A stretch of DNA of 64,000 nt from Picocystis sp. L7 (taxonomy: Eukaryota; Chlorophyta; Picocystophyceae; Picocystales; Picocystaceae): assembly GCA_020975725.1 (NCBI GenBank), contig QXJR01000006.1, positions 1,116,001-1,180,000 on the forward strand, read 5' to 3'. The translations under genes and the position numbers were made by a program. Of the stretch, positions 10,755-21,747 are shown piece by piece. The notes beneath the pieces were generated by a model, which had not been told where the DNA came from, did not search any database, and saw only the letters and a program-made list of their open reading frames with translations. Numbering within the stretch: position 1 is the stretch's first letter; each line of letters opens with the position of its first letter.

Positions 10755-10870
10755 CAGCAGCAATGGCAGATGGATGGAGGTGCTGCTGATGCACCAGCAG
10801 CAATGGCAGATGGATGGAGGTGCTGCTGTTGCACCAGCAGCAATGACAGATGGATGGAGGTGCTTCTGTA
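10755..10870 (+). repeat. Three tandem copies of a 40-bp unit
   Basis: The unit begins CAGCAGCAATGGCAGATGGA and repeats with starts at about 10,755, 10,795 and 10,835, with few differences. It is translatable without stops in some frames, but no flanking coding sequence supports a protein. It is a small minisatellite. Confidence 0.85.
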
Positions 10871-10875
10871 GACAA

Positions 10876-11548
10876 TCTTCACTTTAGTTGTTTATGTCTT
10901 CAAGTGTGCATTTCTACTGTCATTTTTTATTTCACAAGACATGGAGTGCCTTGGTGCGCATTGTAATAACACATGTTTTGAAAAAAATCCTGCTCAGCAC
11001 TCTCCATGTTTCATTCCCAAGGTACTGTGTGCTTCAAGTTCCACCCCACAAAACGGCACCGACATACTGATTGGGACGACGGGGTGCACATTTGAAGGGG
11101 TAAGCTCGCTGCTTCTTCCTCCCGGCGTGGAATCGTTTTCTGACTGGACAGTCCGGGGGTAGATCATCAGGCTCGAAGTTGCTGTGCACGATACTTCGAC
11201 CTGGTGCGTGAGGGCATCGTGGCACTTGACAGCGGCAGAACCAACATCGACGCCAGAACTCGCGGGGGTAGGGGAGGTTGTGTCGGGTCAACGACGTAGC
11301 CGAGCATCGTCTTACTGCTTTGCCACCTCGTTGACCGGGCAGGTGAGTAGGGCGACGTTTGCGCTTCCGTTTCCTGTGGGACTGTGCCAGAGGGCAAACA
11401 GGGCGACTCGTCGCATTCTAGAACAAACGTGGACCAGCAACCAGCAAATGTTGCCGTTCTAGGTGTGTCCTTCCGAAGAAGAACGGGTGCATGGCCATTC
11501 CGACTATCGGCTCAGGAGGTGCTTGTTGATCCACGAAGATGAATCGAC
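10876..11548. other. Region upstream of the recombinase gene, no gene recognised
   Basis: The first part (10,880-11,060) is AT-richer than its surroundings. The rest has no convincing frame. It may hold the promoter and 5' end of the recombinase-bearing element. Confidence 0.35.
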
Positions 11549-13428
11549 ATGAACGAGGGCGACAGCAAGGAGCTGGACCCACTACTGGTAGAGTGGGAGG
11601 CGAAGATGTCACAACAGAAAAGCACAAGGGCAAAGTACAAGCCTCACTGGAGGGGTTTCGTGAATTGGATGCGGAGAAGTGAAGAATTTGGAGGATTGGC
11701 AGATATTTTATACCCTGATTGGCTGCTTCAAATGACGGAAGCATATGTGGATGAGCAACATGCTGATGGACGCACCTTTTCCCACCTGAATCAATGTGTT
11801 TGCGCTCTACAAGAGCTCTTTTCTGCAGTAACAGCCACCAACAAATCCGTGCAGCGCACCTGAAGGTCAGATCCCACCGTGTCAAAGGACTACTGAAAAA
11901 TGCCAGGCATCGAGGAAATGAATTGAAATATGACGGTAGCAAGGACTATGCTAGCTTCTTGCCAAAGATGCTGAGCATTCAAGACAGGAAAAGGGTCATG
12001 AAGGCCATGTCCCCTGTCCATGCCATGGCCTTTTCAATTTGCTTCCAAACCTTGATGCGTGGGGATTCATTGCGTGAATGTGCACTTGCTGGCCTTTCCT
12101 TCACATGGTATGAAGAGAGTGGTCCCGATGCTCTACCCTACTTGCGCATTCTTACCAAGCATAAGAACAGTGGAAACATGCTTAGACTACATGGGGCGTG
12201 CCGTCACTTGGATGTGGAACTATGTGCCTTGGGGGCTACGTGCCGATACCTCGTTTGGAGGTTTGACATCCTTGGCGAGCCATTGCCAGATTTTCTTTCT
12301 CCGAATCGTGCATGGTATGATGCTTCAAAGCTATATCCTGTCACGGACAGAGGAATGTATGCAGCATTCAAGAAGGTAAGTGATGAGTTGGACCTGGATT
12401 TGGGTAAAGTGACCCACATGAGAGAGTTTGGAGCAAGGTATTTGGAGACACTCCCCTATATAAATGAGGAGGACATCACCAGGCTGGGCAAATGGTTGGA
12501 TGGAGGTGACGGGGCTAAAGTTTCTTCTGTGGCTCGAACCAATTACTTTACAAATGTGGCCCACAAGGCAATGGTGGCAGCAGGTGGACATAGTGATTAT
12601 ACCAATGTATGCATGCCACGCCAACAAGAGCAACCCCACCCAGAATTATTGAAGAAAATATTTCCGGGTTTGGAGGAAGCTACAACTGCAGTGGTCAACA
12701 GAACTGATGGGGTGAAGGATGAGGCAGCTTTGCTTTTCTTGAGAACATTAGAACTTGCAAGGGTTGTCTTCTTGCAAGATTGTGCCTTGTTGCATTCGAC
12801 TCAAGGTTCTTCCAACCCAGTGTTTGGCCATCCTGTGTTCAAATGCCCGTACTGGCCAAGGTTCAAGACCAAAATTGTCCGGACACAATCAAGTGGGGGC
12901 ATGCGATCTCATGACACGTTGAATCAATCCTTCATGCACATGTTTACTCAGCATTCCGTTGCCGTGGATCATAAACTGAAGGCGTTGAACGAAGAAGTCA
13001 GAGAATGCAAAAGCATGATTGCAGAGTTGTCGAGGAACTCATCGAGCAAAGCTTTGGAAGGCACAAGGCGCACGGTTGCGCATGCTGTCAAACCTCCACC
13101 TCATGCCCCCACCAATTGCAAGCAATTTTCTTCCTTGCATGATCTATGGCAGAAAATGACAAACAGCAACTACAGCTCTGCGCAATGCTCGTACATGGAG
13201 GCTGAAGAGCACCATCCAAGTTGGCGCAAAGATCCTCCCACTCAATCGTCCCGCAGGAAGTTTTGGATGAAGTTGAAGAGGTTCCATGAATACGTGACGG
13301 CTTCCTTAGAGAGCTCGTCCGAACCAGAAGTTCTAGCATCCCTTGATGCATACATGAAGGTCGAGAAGATCGGCCTGGGCACTCTGCTCCAGCGCATGGA
13401 ATCGTCCCGTGGCGTGACTGTGCCTTGA
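11549..13428 (+). CDS. Crypton-like tyrosine recombinase (Ndc10/CBF3-type), one frame change
   Basis: Two overlapping plus-strand frames: 11,549-11,863 (104 residues) and one ending at 13,428. The second is minus one relative to the first and takes over near 11,855-11,863, so this copy has a single-base change or uses frameshifting. The first part (AKYKPHWRGFVNWMRRSEEF) looks like the helical core-binding domain. The second has MRGDSLRECALAGLSF (first catalytic Arg, about 12,055), KVTHMREFGARYLE (His/Arg box, about 12,405-12,446) and ITRLGKWLDGG followed by NYFTNVAHKAMVAAGGH (candidate nucleophile Tyr near 12,540). The last two match the Ndc10/GCR1-C consensus of Crypton recombinases, where YLTNLP... 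follows the GrW motif. A coiled coil (LKALNEEVRECKSMIAELS) follows near 12,970-13,035. Cryptons move by strand exchange through a circular intermediate. Element ends are not established. Confidence 0.75.
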
Positions 13429-13926
13429 ACAGAAGGCCACATCCTCCTCTGCCGTTCCTCTTGCCTTGTAAATTTCTCTCTTCCACGACGCACGGACCTT
13501 CGCGATCGCCACCGTCCTTCGAGGCAAGGCCTCTCTTCCGTCCGGTGGCAGATTCGTCTGTCCGCAACGGTCCCCTTCCTCGAGCCCAAACTGCTCTCTT
13601 GCCTTCGTTTCGCGCGGCTCCACCCCCCGAGAGACCGTCCCATCCTCCTTTCCGTTGCGAAGATCGCGCGTCTGGAGGGCAACGGCCCGTCGCGCTCCGG
13701 ACGTGCGACCCCTCCGTTCCGTCCGTGTCGTCCGATGGCACGGCCGGTCGATCTCCCTCCCGGACGGGCAGGCGAGGGGGGGTGAGGGACGCGAGGGGGG
13801 GCAAGGCCCCGGGGACGGGGGCGTCCCCGGGGAAGGTAGGAAGCGTGGGTTTTCGGCCCTACGCCAACCGTCGAACCCGGGGGAGAACTGACGACGGATT
13901 GGTCGATTAACCGGTCACATTAAACC
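13429..13926. other. GC-rich intergenic stretch
   Basis: No convincing gene. It is C-rich at first, then has G runs near 13,775-13,840. A TTAACC motif at about 13,907-13,912 lies just before the ATG at 13,927, similar to the GGTTAAC motif upstream of host genes at the right of the window. Confidence 0.4.
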
Positions 13927-14400
13927 ATGGCCTTCGAGGAAAAGCGGTGCAACAGCTTGTACGTCCTCGGAGGGGCTCGTCCTCGTGGTTCGAAAACCGA
14001 TCGGCGGGAAGTCGACGATTCGAGCGCGGACATGCCGTCGAGGATGGGGAGCGCGCTGGAGCGAAGGGAGCTCCGCGAAGAGTTCGACGAGCTGTCGGAA
14101 CTCTTCGTGGAGCTCACCCAATTCCAGGAATATCGAGATGACGTTGGCGTCGTACTAGAAATGATCGCCCAGGCCATGGACGAGTGCTTGGAGCACTTGA
14201 GGGAGGCAGAGCGCCGGTTTTGTGCGCATTCCTCTCTGGATCGCCGACGTTTGGGGCACGCTCCTCGCCCCCTTCCACGCCGACGCTTTTCTGTGTGGAC
14301 GGATGTTGCGCGCTGTTGCGGGCAACATCCGTGGGCAGAGGCTTGCCTTCGACACCGCCCATTCCTGTCGCATGCGATCCGCGCGAGAGCCGACTGTTAG
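13927..14400 (+). CDS. Hypothetical protein with acidic coiled-coil segment
   Basis: A 157-residue frame with a favourable start context (AAACCATGGCC). Residues about 44-98 (ELREEFDELSELFVELTQFQ, then DDVGVVLEMIAQAMDECLEH) look like amphipathic helix and are the most protein-like part. After about residue 100 the composition turns Arg/Pro-rich and may not be coding, so a real gene could splice or end near 14,215. No family is recognised. Frames on both strands overlap the second half. Confidence 0.3.
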   Translation: MAFEEKRCNSLYVLGGARPRGSKTDRREVDDSSADMPSRMGSALERRELREEFDELSELFVELTQFQEYRDDVGVVLEMIAQAMDECLEHLREAERRFCAHSSLDRRRLGHAPRPLPRRRFSVWTDVARCCGQHPWAEACLRHRPFLSHAIRARADC

Positions 14401-14662
14401 CAACACCATATCGAGTACATCGGAACTCGTCGTTCCGCAGAACCGAACACACTTGTTGGATCGACCGTCACAGGAACATGCGTCATCGCCATCGGTGCAT
14501 GGGCCGACGGTCGCCCCTGCCCACCCGACCTTCCCGCGAGTCCGCGAACAATCGAAATTTCGACAAGTGCCGCAGAGGACGTCCCGGTTGCACCATTCCA
14601 GTTGGTCCAAGATCAGAAGCCCAGGGGCACTCGAAAAAAACGGGAACATCATCACCCGAAAT

Positions 14663-14705
14663 GAGTTGCACCAAAATCCGGGTTGACCCGAAATCAGAAA
14701 TCCCC
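14663..14705 (-). repeat. 43-bp inverted repeat, right copy
   Basis: Reverse complement of 9,972-10,015. Beyond the match both copies enter a C-run/G-run hairpin that differs in sequence but keeps its shape. Confidence 0.75.
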
Positions 14706-14760
14706 CAAGGGGGGTTCTGGGCATTTCGTCACCCCAGATCCAGCCCGGTTTGGGGTTCGG

Positions 14761-14886
14761 TCACCCTGGGAGGGTGACGAAATTACCGGAACGGGTTTTC
14801 CTTCGGTCTGTTCTCCCCACTGTTTTCCAGACAAGAGCCCGGAGGAAGGGAAATCCGGGTAATTTCGTCACCCTCGTGGGGTGACG
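14761..14886. repeat. Hairpin repeat family, copy 1
   Basis: A stem-loop TCACCCT-GGG-AGGGTGA at 14,761-14,777 is followed by CGAAATTACCGG and GGGTTTTCC. At about 14,867-14,886 a second hairpin CGTCACCC/GGGTGACG occurs. A related copy lies at 46,295-46,500 and a weaker one near 56,666-56,710. Confidence 0.5.
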
Positions 14887-15203
14887 CTGACTACGAGGCC
14901 ATGGCGAACGAACCTTCCGTGCGTGCACGCCAACTGCAATTCGACGCGCGTGCGATTGCGATTACAGCATCGGATAGAACACGAAAGGAGGCTCTAAATG
15001 GTGATGGGGATCGCGAGCAAGAGATCCTTCGTGACGGCGACGGAGGACAAACGGATATAGTAGATGGGCTACTTGAGAGCACATATATGTAGATACGGGA
15101 CCGTTACAAAAGTGTTGCGGCGAATTTCCTCCTCCATCTCTATAACAACGGAGATGCTCCTCTCACCTCTGCTTTCACTTCCCAAGTAGAGAGAAGCCTA
15201 GCC

Positions 15204-15880
15204 ATGGCTCGGCCACGAGATGGGACATCGGGTGAGGCCATGATCAATCCTCTATTATCATGTTGTTGTGACGGAACCATTGAGCCGTTGCATTGGGACC
15301 TCGATACACCCCAAAAATATTGGAGCCAATTTGGAGTTGGGAAGACGACTTTGAAAAGTTGTGTGAGAATAGATTGTCGTCATATCGCGCAACTTTACAT
15401 TTGCTTTTCAAGGATTTTGGGAGAACGGACTTGTGGCTACAGCTTCCTCCGATCGTCTATCAAATGCTCAATGGATGGAAAAGGCAGAGGCGGGGTTGCC
15501 AAAAACACGTGGTTTGAGTGTGGAGAAGGGAATGGCAGAGCTCCCTTTCAAGGTATATGCCCAGTTGTGCAAAAGTCTTCCATTCATTGGATGCGTGGTG
15601 ATGCCGGTAGTGGTCATAGACTTTGGTGCTTGATCCAAATTTGTGAGCTCAAGGACGCATAAACGAGAGAGGTCGCCCCACCTAAGGATGATGGTGTTAG
15701 CTACACAAGATTCGTTGAAAGGAAGCTCAAACGAAGGTGTAACTTTTGAGGAGGTGGAAAAGCTGTTTGATTCAATCGAACCAGCGTTCCGAATTGTTAC
15801 TAAGGCTGGCCACAAGCACCGTTATGGTGAGTTGATCCGGGACACCATCCTTCGCCACAAAATACGAGCAAGCAAGGTCA
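15204..15880 (+). pseudogene. Decayed coding remnant, unrecognised family (copy 1)
   Basis: Protein-like segments sit in different plus-strand frames: WSWEDDFEKLCENRLSSYRA, then LWLQLPPIVYQML (about 15,320-15,480), then GLSVEKGMAELPFKVYAQLC (about 15,510-15,570), then VTFEEVEKLFDSIEPAF and HKHRYGEL (about 15,738-15,840). The change of frame between segments says the gene is broken or spliced in a way I cannot resolve. The last segment is homologous to a remnant near 47,000-47,165, so this is a repeated family, probably part of a mobile element. No domain is assigned. Confidence 0.45.
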
Positions 15881-16335
15881 ACTTGAACTTGTACCCCCTT
15901 TTTTATCTTTCCCCTACCCTTCTACGTTTCCCCAGGTACAACGCGATCGTTCAAGAGGCACGAAGGTGTCGCGACAACATGCCACCTGAACGACCGCCTG
16001 CACCTACACCACCGACAACCAGCTGCGCCTCCTCCCCTATTTTCGCATTTTCCAGCACGTGGACACGTTCTTCCTCCACCCGCACAGTTCCAAGACGTCC
16101 GTCACGCGTTTGTTCCATCGTTCGCGTCGTTCCTGCGGCGACGAGCGAGCGTTTCGTTCGTCGTCCCGTCGGTTGCATCCTTCGATCTCTTCGATCTGTC
16201 GGTCAGAAGGCGGTCTGTACATCTCGGGAGCGAGAAATTTTAATAGGCAGGGAAGAGATATTGAACCGGGAACTCCCTTCCATAGTATCTTGGGTAAACC
16301 GACTCTTTGACCGGGTCGATATCTGGATTAGACCC
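15881..16335. other. Intergenic, no gene recognised
   Basis: Unremarkable sequence up to the foldback element's target duplication. Confidence 0.4.
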
Positions 16336-16343
16336 GGGAGATC
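16336..16343 (+). other. Target site duplication GGGAGATC, left copy
   Basis: The same eight bases lie immediately outside the opposite terminus at 46,268-46,275. An 8-bp duplication is typical of hAT (also P and Merlin) transposition. Confidence 0.8.
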
Positions 16344-16649
16344 CAATTAGGGATAGTGTCGAATCAATTGAATTAAAGGCACAGAAACAGCAAACGTTTC
16401 CCACACTGTCTCTCTCAAGGGGGGGTGCTGCATATGCTCAATATGAAGCAAAGTGGGGAAAAGGGGAAAATCGGGATTCCATCGGGGTGTCCACGAGCAG
16501 CGCCGATCATGGCGCGGCTCGGGACAACATCGGACCCGCGCACAGGCGCACGAGTGATCAACGCGCACCTCTGCGCCGGCCCCTCGACACACGATGATCA
16601 GGTGGACCTCCATGTAGAGGGAGAAGGCAAAATCGAACGTGATGGGAGG
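16344..16649 (+). repeat. Left terminal inverted repeat
   Basis: About 306 bp whose reverse complement is found at the right end, split by the Copia insertion into 41,007-41,201 and 46,152-46,267. Only a few single-base differences were noticed between the copies. Confidence 0.85.
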
Positions 16650-19600
16650 CTGCTGCTCGTCGATTCGAGGCCGTCCTGCAGCTCGTGCAGGAGCTCCAGG
16701 ACGCTGCAGCTCGACGATTCGAGGCCGTCCTGCAGCTCGTGCAGGAGCTCCAGGACGCTGCAACTCGACGATTCGAGGCCGTCCTACAACTCGTGTAGGA
16801 GCTCCACGACGCTGCTGCTCGACGATTCGAGGCCGTCCTGCAGCTCGTGCAGGAGCTCCACGACGCTGCTGCTCGACGATTCGAGGCCGTCCTGCAGCTC
16901 GTGCAGGAGCTCCTGGACGCTGCTGCTCGTCGATTCGAGGCCGTCCTGCAGCTCGTGCAGGAGCTCCTGGACGCTGCTGCTCGTCGATTCGAGGCCGTCC
17001 TGCAGCTCGTGCGGAAGCTCTTGGACGCTGCAACTCGTCGATTCGAGGCCGTCCTGCAGCTCGTGCAGGAGCTCCTGGACGCTGCTGCTCGTCGATTCGA
17101 GGCCGTCCTGCAGCTCGTGCGGAAGCTCTTGGACGCTGCAACTCGTCGATTCGAGGCCGTCCTGCAGCTCGTGCAGGAGCTCCTAGACGCTGCTGCTCGT
17201 CGATTCGAGGCCGTCGTGCAGCTCGTGCAGGAGCTCCAGGACGCTGCAGCTCGTCGATTCGAGGCCGTCCTGCAACTCGTGCAGGAGCTCCAGGACGCTG
17301 CTGCTCGTCGATTCGAGGCCGTCCTACAGCTCGTGCAGGAGCTCTAGGACGCTACTGCTCGTCGATTCGAGGCCGTCCTTCAGCTCGTGCAGGAGCTCCT
17401 GGACGCTGCTGCTCGTCGATTCGAGGCCGTCCTGCAGCTCGTGCAGGAGCTCTAGGACGCCGCTGCTCGTCGATTCCAGGCCTCCTTCAACTCGTGCAGG
17501 AGCTCCAGGACGCCGCTGCTCGTCGATTCGAGGCCGTCCTGCAGCTCGTGCAGGAGCTCCAGGCCGCTGCAGCTCGTCGATTCGAGGCCGTCCTGCAGCT
17601 CGTGCGGAAGCTCTTGGACGCTGCAACTCGTCGATTCGAGGCCGTCCTGCAGCTCGTGCAGGAGCTCCTAGACGCTGCTGCTCGTCGATTCGAGGCCGTC
17701 GTGCAGCTCGTGCAGGAGCTCCAGGACGCTGCAGCTCGTCGATTCGAGGCCGTCCTGCAACTCGTGCAGGAGCTCCAGGACGCTGCTGCTCGTCGATTCG
17801 AGGCCGTCCTACAGCTCGTGCAGGAGCTCTAGGACGCTACTGCTCGTCGATTCGAGGCCGTCCTTCAGCTCGTGCAGGAGCTCCTGGACGCTGCTGCTCG
17901 TCGATTCGAGGCCGTCCTGCAGCTCGTGCAGGAGCTCTAGGACGCCGCTGCTCGTCGATTCCAGGCCTCCTTCAACTCGTGCAGGAGCTCCAGGACGCCG
18001 CTGCTCGTCGATTCGAGGCCGTCCTGCAGCTCGTGCAGGAGCTCCAGGCCGCTGCAGCTCGTCGATTCGAGGCCGTCCTGCAACTCGTGCAGGAGCTCCT
18101 GGACGCTGCTGCTCGTCGATTCGAGGCCGTCCTGCAGCTCGTGCAGGAGCTCCAGGACGCTGCTGCTCGTCGATTCAAGGCCGTCCTACAGCTCGTGCAG
18201 GAGCTCCAGGACGCTGCAGCTCGACGATTCCAGGCCGTCCTGCAGCTCGTGCACGAGCTCCAAGACGCTGCAACTCGACGATTCGAGGCCGTCCTGCAGC
18301 TCGTGCAGGAGCTCCAGGACGCTGCTGCTCGTCGATTCGAGGCCGTCCTGCAGCTCGTGTAGGAGCTCGAGGACGCCGCTGCTCGTCGATTCGAGGCCGT
18401 CCTGCAGCTCGTGCAGGAGCTCCAGGCCGCTGCAGCTCGTCGATTCGAGGCCGTCCTGCAACTCGTGCAGGAGCTCCAGGACGCTGCTGCTCGTCGATTC
18501 GAGGCCGTCTTGCAGCTCGTGCAAGAGCTCTTGGACGCTGCAACTCGACGATTCGAGGCCGTCCTGCAGCTCGTGCAGGAGCTCCAGGCCGCTGCAGCTC
18601 GTCGATTCGAGGCCGTCCTGCAGCTCGTGCAGGAGCTCCAGGACGCTGCTGCTCGTCGATTCGAGGCCGTCCTGCAGCTCGTGCAGGAGCTCCAGGACGC
18701 TGCAGCTCGACGATTCGAGGCCGTCCTGCAGCTCGTGCAGGAGCTCCAGGACGCTGCTGCTCGTCGATTCCAGGCCTCCTTCAACTCGTGCAGGAGCTCC
18801 AGGACGCCGCTGCTCGTCGATTCGAGGCCGTCCTGCAGCTCGTGCAGGAGCTCCAGGACGCTGCAGCTCGACGATTCGAGGCCGTCCTGCAGCTCGTGCA
18901 GGAGCTCCAGGACGCTGCAGCTCGACGATTCGAGGCCGTCCTACAACTCGTGTAGGAGCTCCACGACGCTGCTGCTCGACGATTCGAGGCCGTCCTGCAG
19001 CTCGTGCAGGAGCTCCAGGCCGCTGCAGCTCGTCGATTCGAGGCCGTCCTGCAGCTCGTGCAGGAGCTCCAGGACGCTGCTGCTCGTCGATTCGAGGCCG
19101 TCCTGCAGCTCGTGCAGGAGCTCCAGGACGCTGCAGCTCGACGATTCGAGGCCGTCCTGCAGCTCGTGCAGGAGCTCCAGGACGCTGCAGCTCGACGATT
19201 CGAGGCCGTCCTACAACTCGTGTAGGAGCTCCACGACGCTGCTGCTCGACGATTCGAGGCCGTCCTGCAGCTCGTGCAGGAGCTCCACGACGCTGCTGCT
19301 CGACGATTCGAGGCCGTCGTGCAGCTCGTGCAGGAGCTCCAGGACGCTGCAGCTCGTCGATTCGAGGCCGTCCTGCAACTCGTGCAGGAGCTCCAGGACG
19401 CTGCTGCTCGTCGATTCGAGGCCGGCCTGCAGCTCGTGCAGGAGCTCCAGGACGCCGCTGCTCGTCGATTCGAGGCCGTCCTGCAGCTCGTGCAGGAGCT
19501 CCAGGACGCTGCAGCTCGACGATTCGAGGCCGTCCTGCAGCTCGTGCAGGAGCTCCAGGACGCTGCAGCTCGACGATTCGAGGCCGTCCTACAACTCGTG

Positions 19601-20590
19601 TAGGAGCTCCACGACGCTGCTGCTCGACGATTCGAGGCCGTCCTGCAGCTCGTGCAGGAGCTCCAGGCCGCTGCAGCTCGTCGATTCGAGGCCGTCCTGC
19701 AGCTCGTGCAGGAGCTCCAGGACGCTGCTGCTCGTCGATTCGAGGCCGTCCTGCAGCTCGTGCAGGAGCTCCAGGACGCTGCAGCTCGACGATTCGAGGC
19801 CGTCCTGCAGCTCGTGCAGGAGCTCCAGGACGCTGCAGCTCGACGATTCGAGGCCGTCCTACAACTCGTGTAGGAGCTCCACGACGCTGCTGCTCGACGA
19901 TTCGAGGCCGTCCTGCAGCTCGTGCAGGAGCTCCACGACGCTGCTGCTCGACGATTCGAGGCCGTCGTGCAGCTCGTGCAGGAGCTCCAGGACGCTGCAG
20001 CTCGTCGATTCGAGGCCGTCCTGCAACTCGTGCAGGAGCTCCAGGACGCTGCTGCTCATCGATTCGAGGCCGTCCTACAGCTCGTGCAGGAGCTCTAGGA
20101 CGCTACTGCTTGTCGATTCGAGGCCGTCCTGCAGCTCGTGCAGGAGCTCGAGGACGCTGCAGCTCGACGATTCCAGGCCGTCCTGCAGCTCGTGCAGGAG
20201 CTCCAAGACGCTGCTGCTCGTCGATTCCAGGCCTCCTTCAACTCGTGCAGGAGCTCCAGGACGCCGCTGCTCGTCGATTCGAGGCCGTCCTGCAGCTCGT
20301 GAAGGAGCTTCAGGACGCCGCTGCTCGTCGATTCGAGGCCGTCCTGCAGCTCGTGAAGGAGCTCCAGGCCGCTGCAGCTCGTCGATTCGAGGCCGTCCTG
20401 CAGCTCGTGCAGGAGCTCCAGGACGCTGCTGCTCGTCGATTCGAGGCCGTCCTGCAGCTCGTGCAGGAGCTCCAGGACGCTGCTGCTCGTCGATTCAAGG
20501 CCGTCCTACAGCTCGTGCAGGAGCTCCAGGACGCTGCAGCTCGTCGATTCAAGGCCGTCCTGCAGCTCGTGCAGGAGCTTCAGGACTCGT
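16650..20590 (+). repeat. Left array of 54-bp units (about 73 copies)
   Basis: The unit runs through CTGCAGCTCGTGCAGGAGCT, then CCAGGACGCTGCTGCTCGTC, then GATTCGAGGCCGTC. It carries a SacI site (GAGCTC) at the centre of an imperfect 30-bp dyad and often a PstI site. Units vary at a few positions, and about 12-unit (648-bp) blocks recur, for example around 19,004-19,225 and 19,652-19,873. Because 54 is a multiple of three and the unit lacks stops in most frames, long open frames arise on both strands. The frame reading RRFEAVLQLVQELQDAAA gives an amphipathic helix. No start, promoter or non-repeat domain supports translation. Confidence 0.95.
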
Positions 20591-21691
20591 TTTTTCAGGC
20601 GTTCTAAGAGCATGGAAGCGCAAGTTGCATTAGTGTTTTGCACTCTCTTCTTGTTTATTATCTTAAATTTAATGGTGAACAGGGGTGTTTTCTTCATGTT
20701 TTTTTAGGGGGTGTGGTATGGTGTCGTGTGGTTATTGTGGCCATTTGCTACTGCAATATGGATCACTTCAAAACCTTGTATCTCTTGCGAGCTGGTTTCT
20801 GAGGATGTTTAAGAAAGAATTCTGATCTTCGATTCCTATGCATACATTTGTACTAATGTGTGAGCCTTTTAGCGAGATACTCAAAGATATCCAGTTCACT
20901 CCAAGATTTCGTGTGCCGGAGTACCTCCTTAACTTGAGCAAGGGACATGTGTTGGATGAAAAGTTCTAGCATATCCTTGGCTTGCTCTCGTTGCTGTATA
21001 CTCGGGCGGTCGAAAGATTGCCACTCATGCTTGTCAAATGGCCACCATGGTGCATGTTGTGCAAGTATAACTTTTCGTTCTTTGAGGAGCTCATTTTTCG
21101 TAACTTTTAAACGTCTAAAAGCAAGTGTTTTTGATTTCCCTGGAATTCCATTTACAATTGCACGTTGACAAATACGCACCGCTGCACACTGTTCATCAAT
21201 GCAAAGGGAACTATTAACGCCAGCTCCACGTTGTAATCGGCACGTCCGAGGCACCAAGTGCCCCGTTCTTTTTTTTCGGCAGGCCGCTTGTCAACTTGTG
21301 CACCTCACCTCCAAATGTCAGTGACGGACGTTTGGGAGTGGCAACGGAAAGCCACGCATGCCAGCCATTTGCGACGGACCGGGAAAGGTATGCGCAGTCT
21401 CGGGCGCCGCTTACGTACCCTTTGATCGCGCGGAACCAGCCGTCGTCGGCAGAGGCCGTTTGGAACCTGATACCTTTCCTCCCCAAGAGGGAGAAGCCTC
21501 TTCGAACTTTATTGCTACAGGGGGGGTATATTTGTTGTGTCCCTTGCGAGCAGTTGATGACGTCTTTCGAACCATACATTCGCACAACATTGATATGCAA
21601 AGGGTCTTCCCTACCTTCCTTTGATCTCAAGATGTTAGTCCACGCTTCCATTTCCGCAATTTCCATCAATCAAGAAGCCCATTGTATAAAC
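20591..21691 (-). repeat. Left arm of the palindromic core
   Basis: About 1.1 kb repeated as reverse complement at 21,748-22,862. The arms differ by one 12-bp insertion in the right arm (near 22,000) and a handful of substitutions, so they are above 98% identical by eye. Each arm carries the same minus/plus mirrored open frames. Confidence 0.9.
20853..21666 (-). CDS. Unrecognised ORF pair in the left core arm
   Basis: From the ATG at 21,666 a 150-codon frame (MEIAEMEAWTNILRSKEGRE...) runs to 21,214. A second frame of about 134 codons covers 21,257-20,853, overlaps it, and has no early ATG (CIDEQCAAVRICQRAI, then KNELLKERKVILAQHAPWWP, then SLAQVKEVLRHTKSWSELD). The second looks protein-like and could be a downstream exon. 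GTGAGG near the end of the first frame is a possible splice donor, but no acceptor gave a clean join. No transposase motif or known domain is recognised. Confidence 0.3.
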
Positions 21692-21747
21692 CTCATTGAT
21701 CATTTGGACCTTATATACATTCAAGAATTGTTTTTTGTTTTAGACAA
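21692..21747. other. Loop of the central palindrome
   Basis: 56 unpaired nucleotides between arms ending ATTGTATAAAC and starting GTTTATACAAT. The loop is AT-rich and has no feature of its own. Confidence 0.85.

Larger units (their letters stand above)
14401..15203. other. Repeat-bearing intergenic stretch
   Basis: Contains the right 43-bp inverted repeat and hairpins of the CACCCTGGGAGGGTG family. A 63-codon frame at 14,901-15,092 starts with a good context (GGCCATGGCG), but nothing identifies it. Confidence 0.4.

Noticed and set aside
9790-10875. 361-codon minus-strand frame
   Set aside because: It runs through the palindrome cluster and the 40-bp tandem repeat, is rich in Pro, Ser and Arg, and shows no domain; it looks like a frame left open by GC-rich repeats.
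14155-14724. Cys-rich 189-codon minus-strand frame
   Set aside because: Its N-terminal part is the translated 43-bp inverted repeat and the rest overlaps the plus-strand frame at 13,927. No signal peptide or family supports a secreted Cys-rich protein.
21214-21669. Core-arm ORF as a hAT transposase
   Set aside because: No DDE-type residues, BED finger or C-terminal dimerisation motif could be seen, and the frame is only about 150 codons long.
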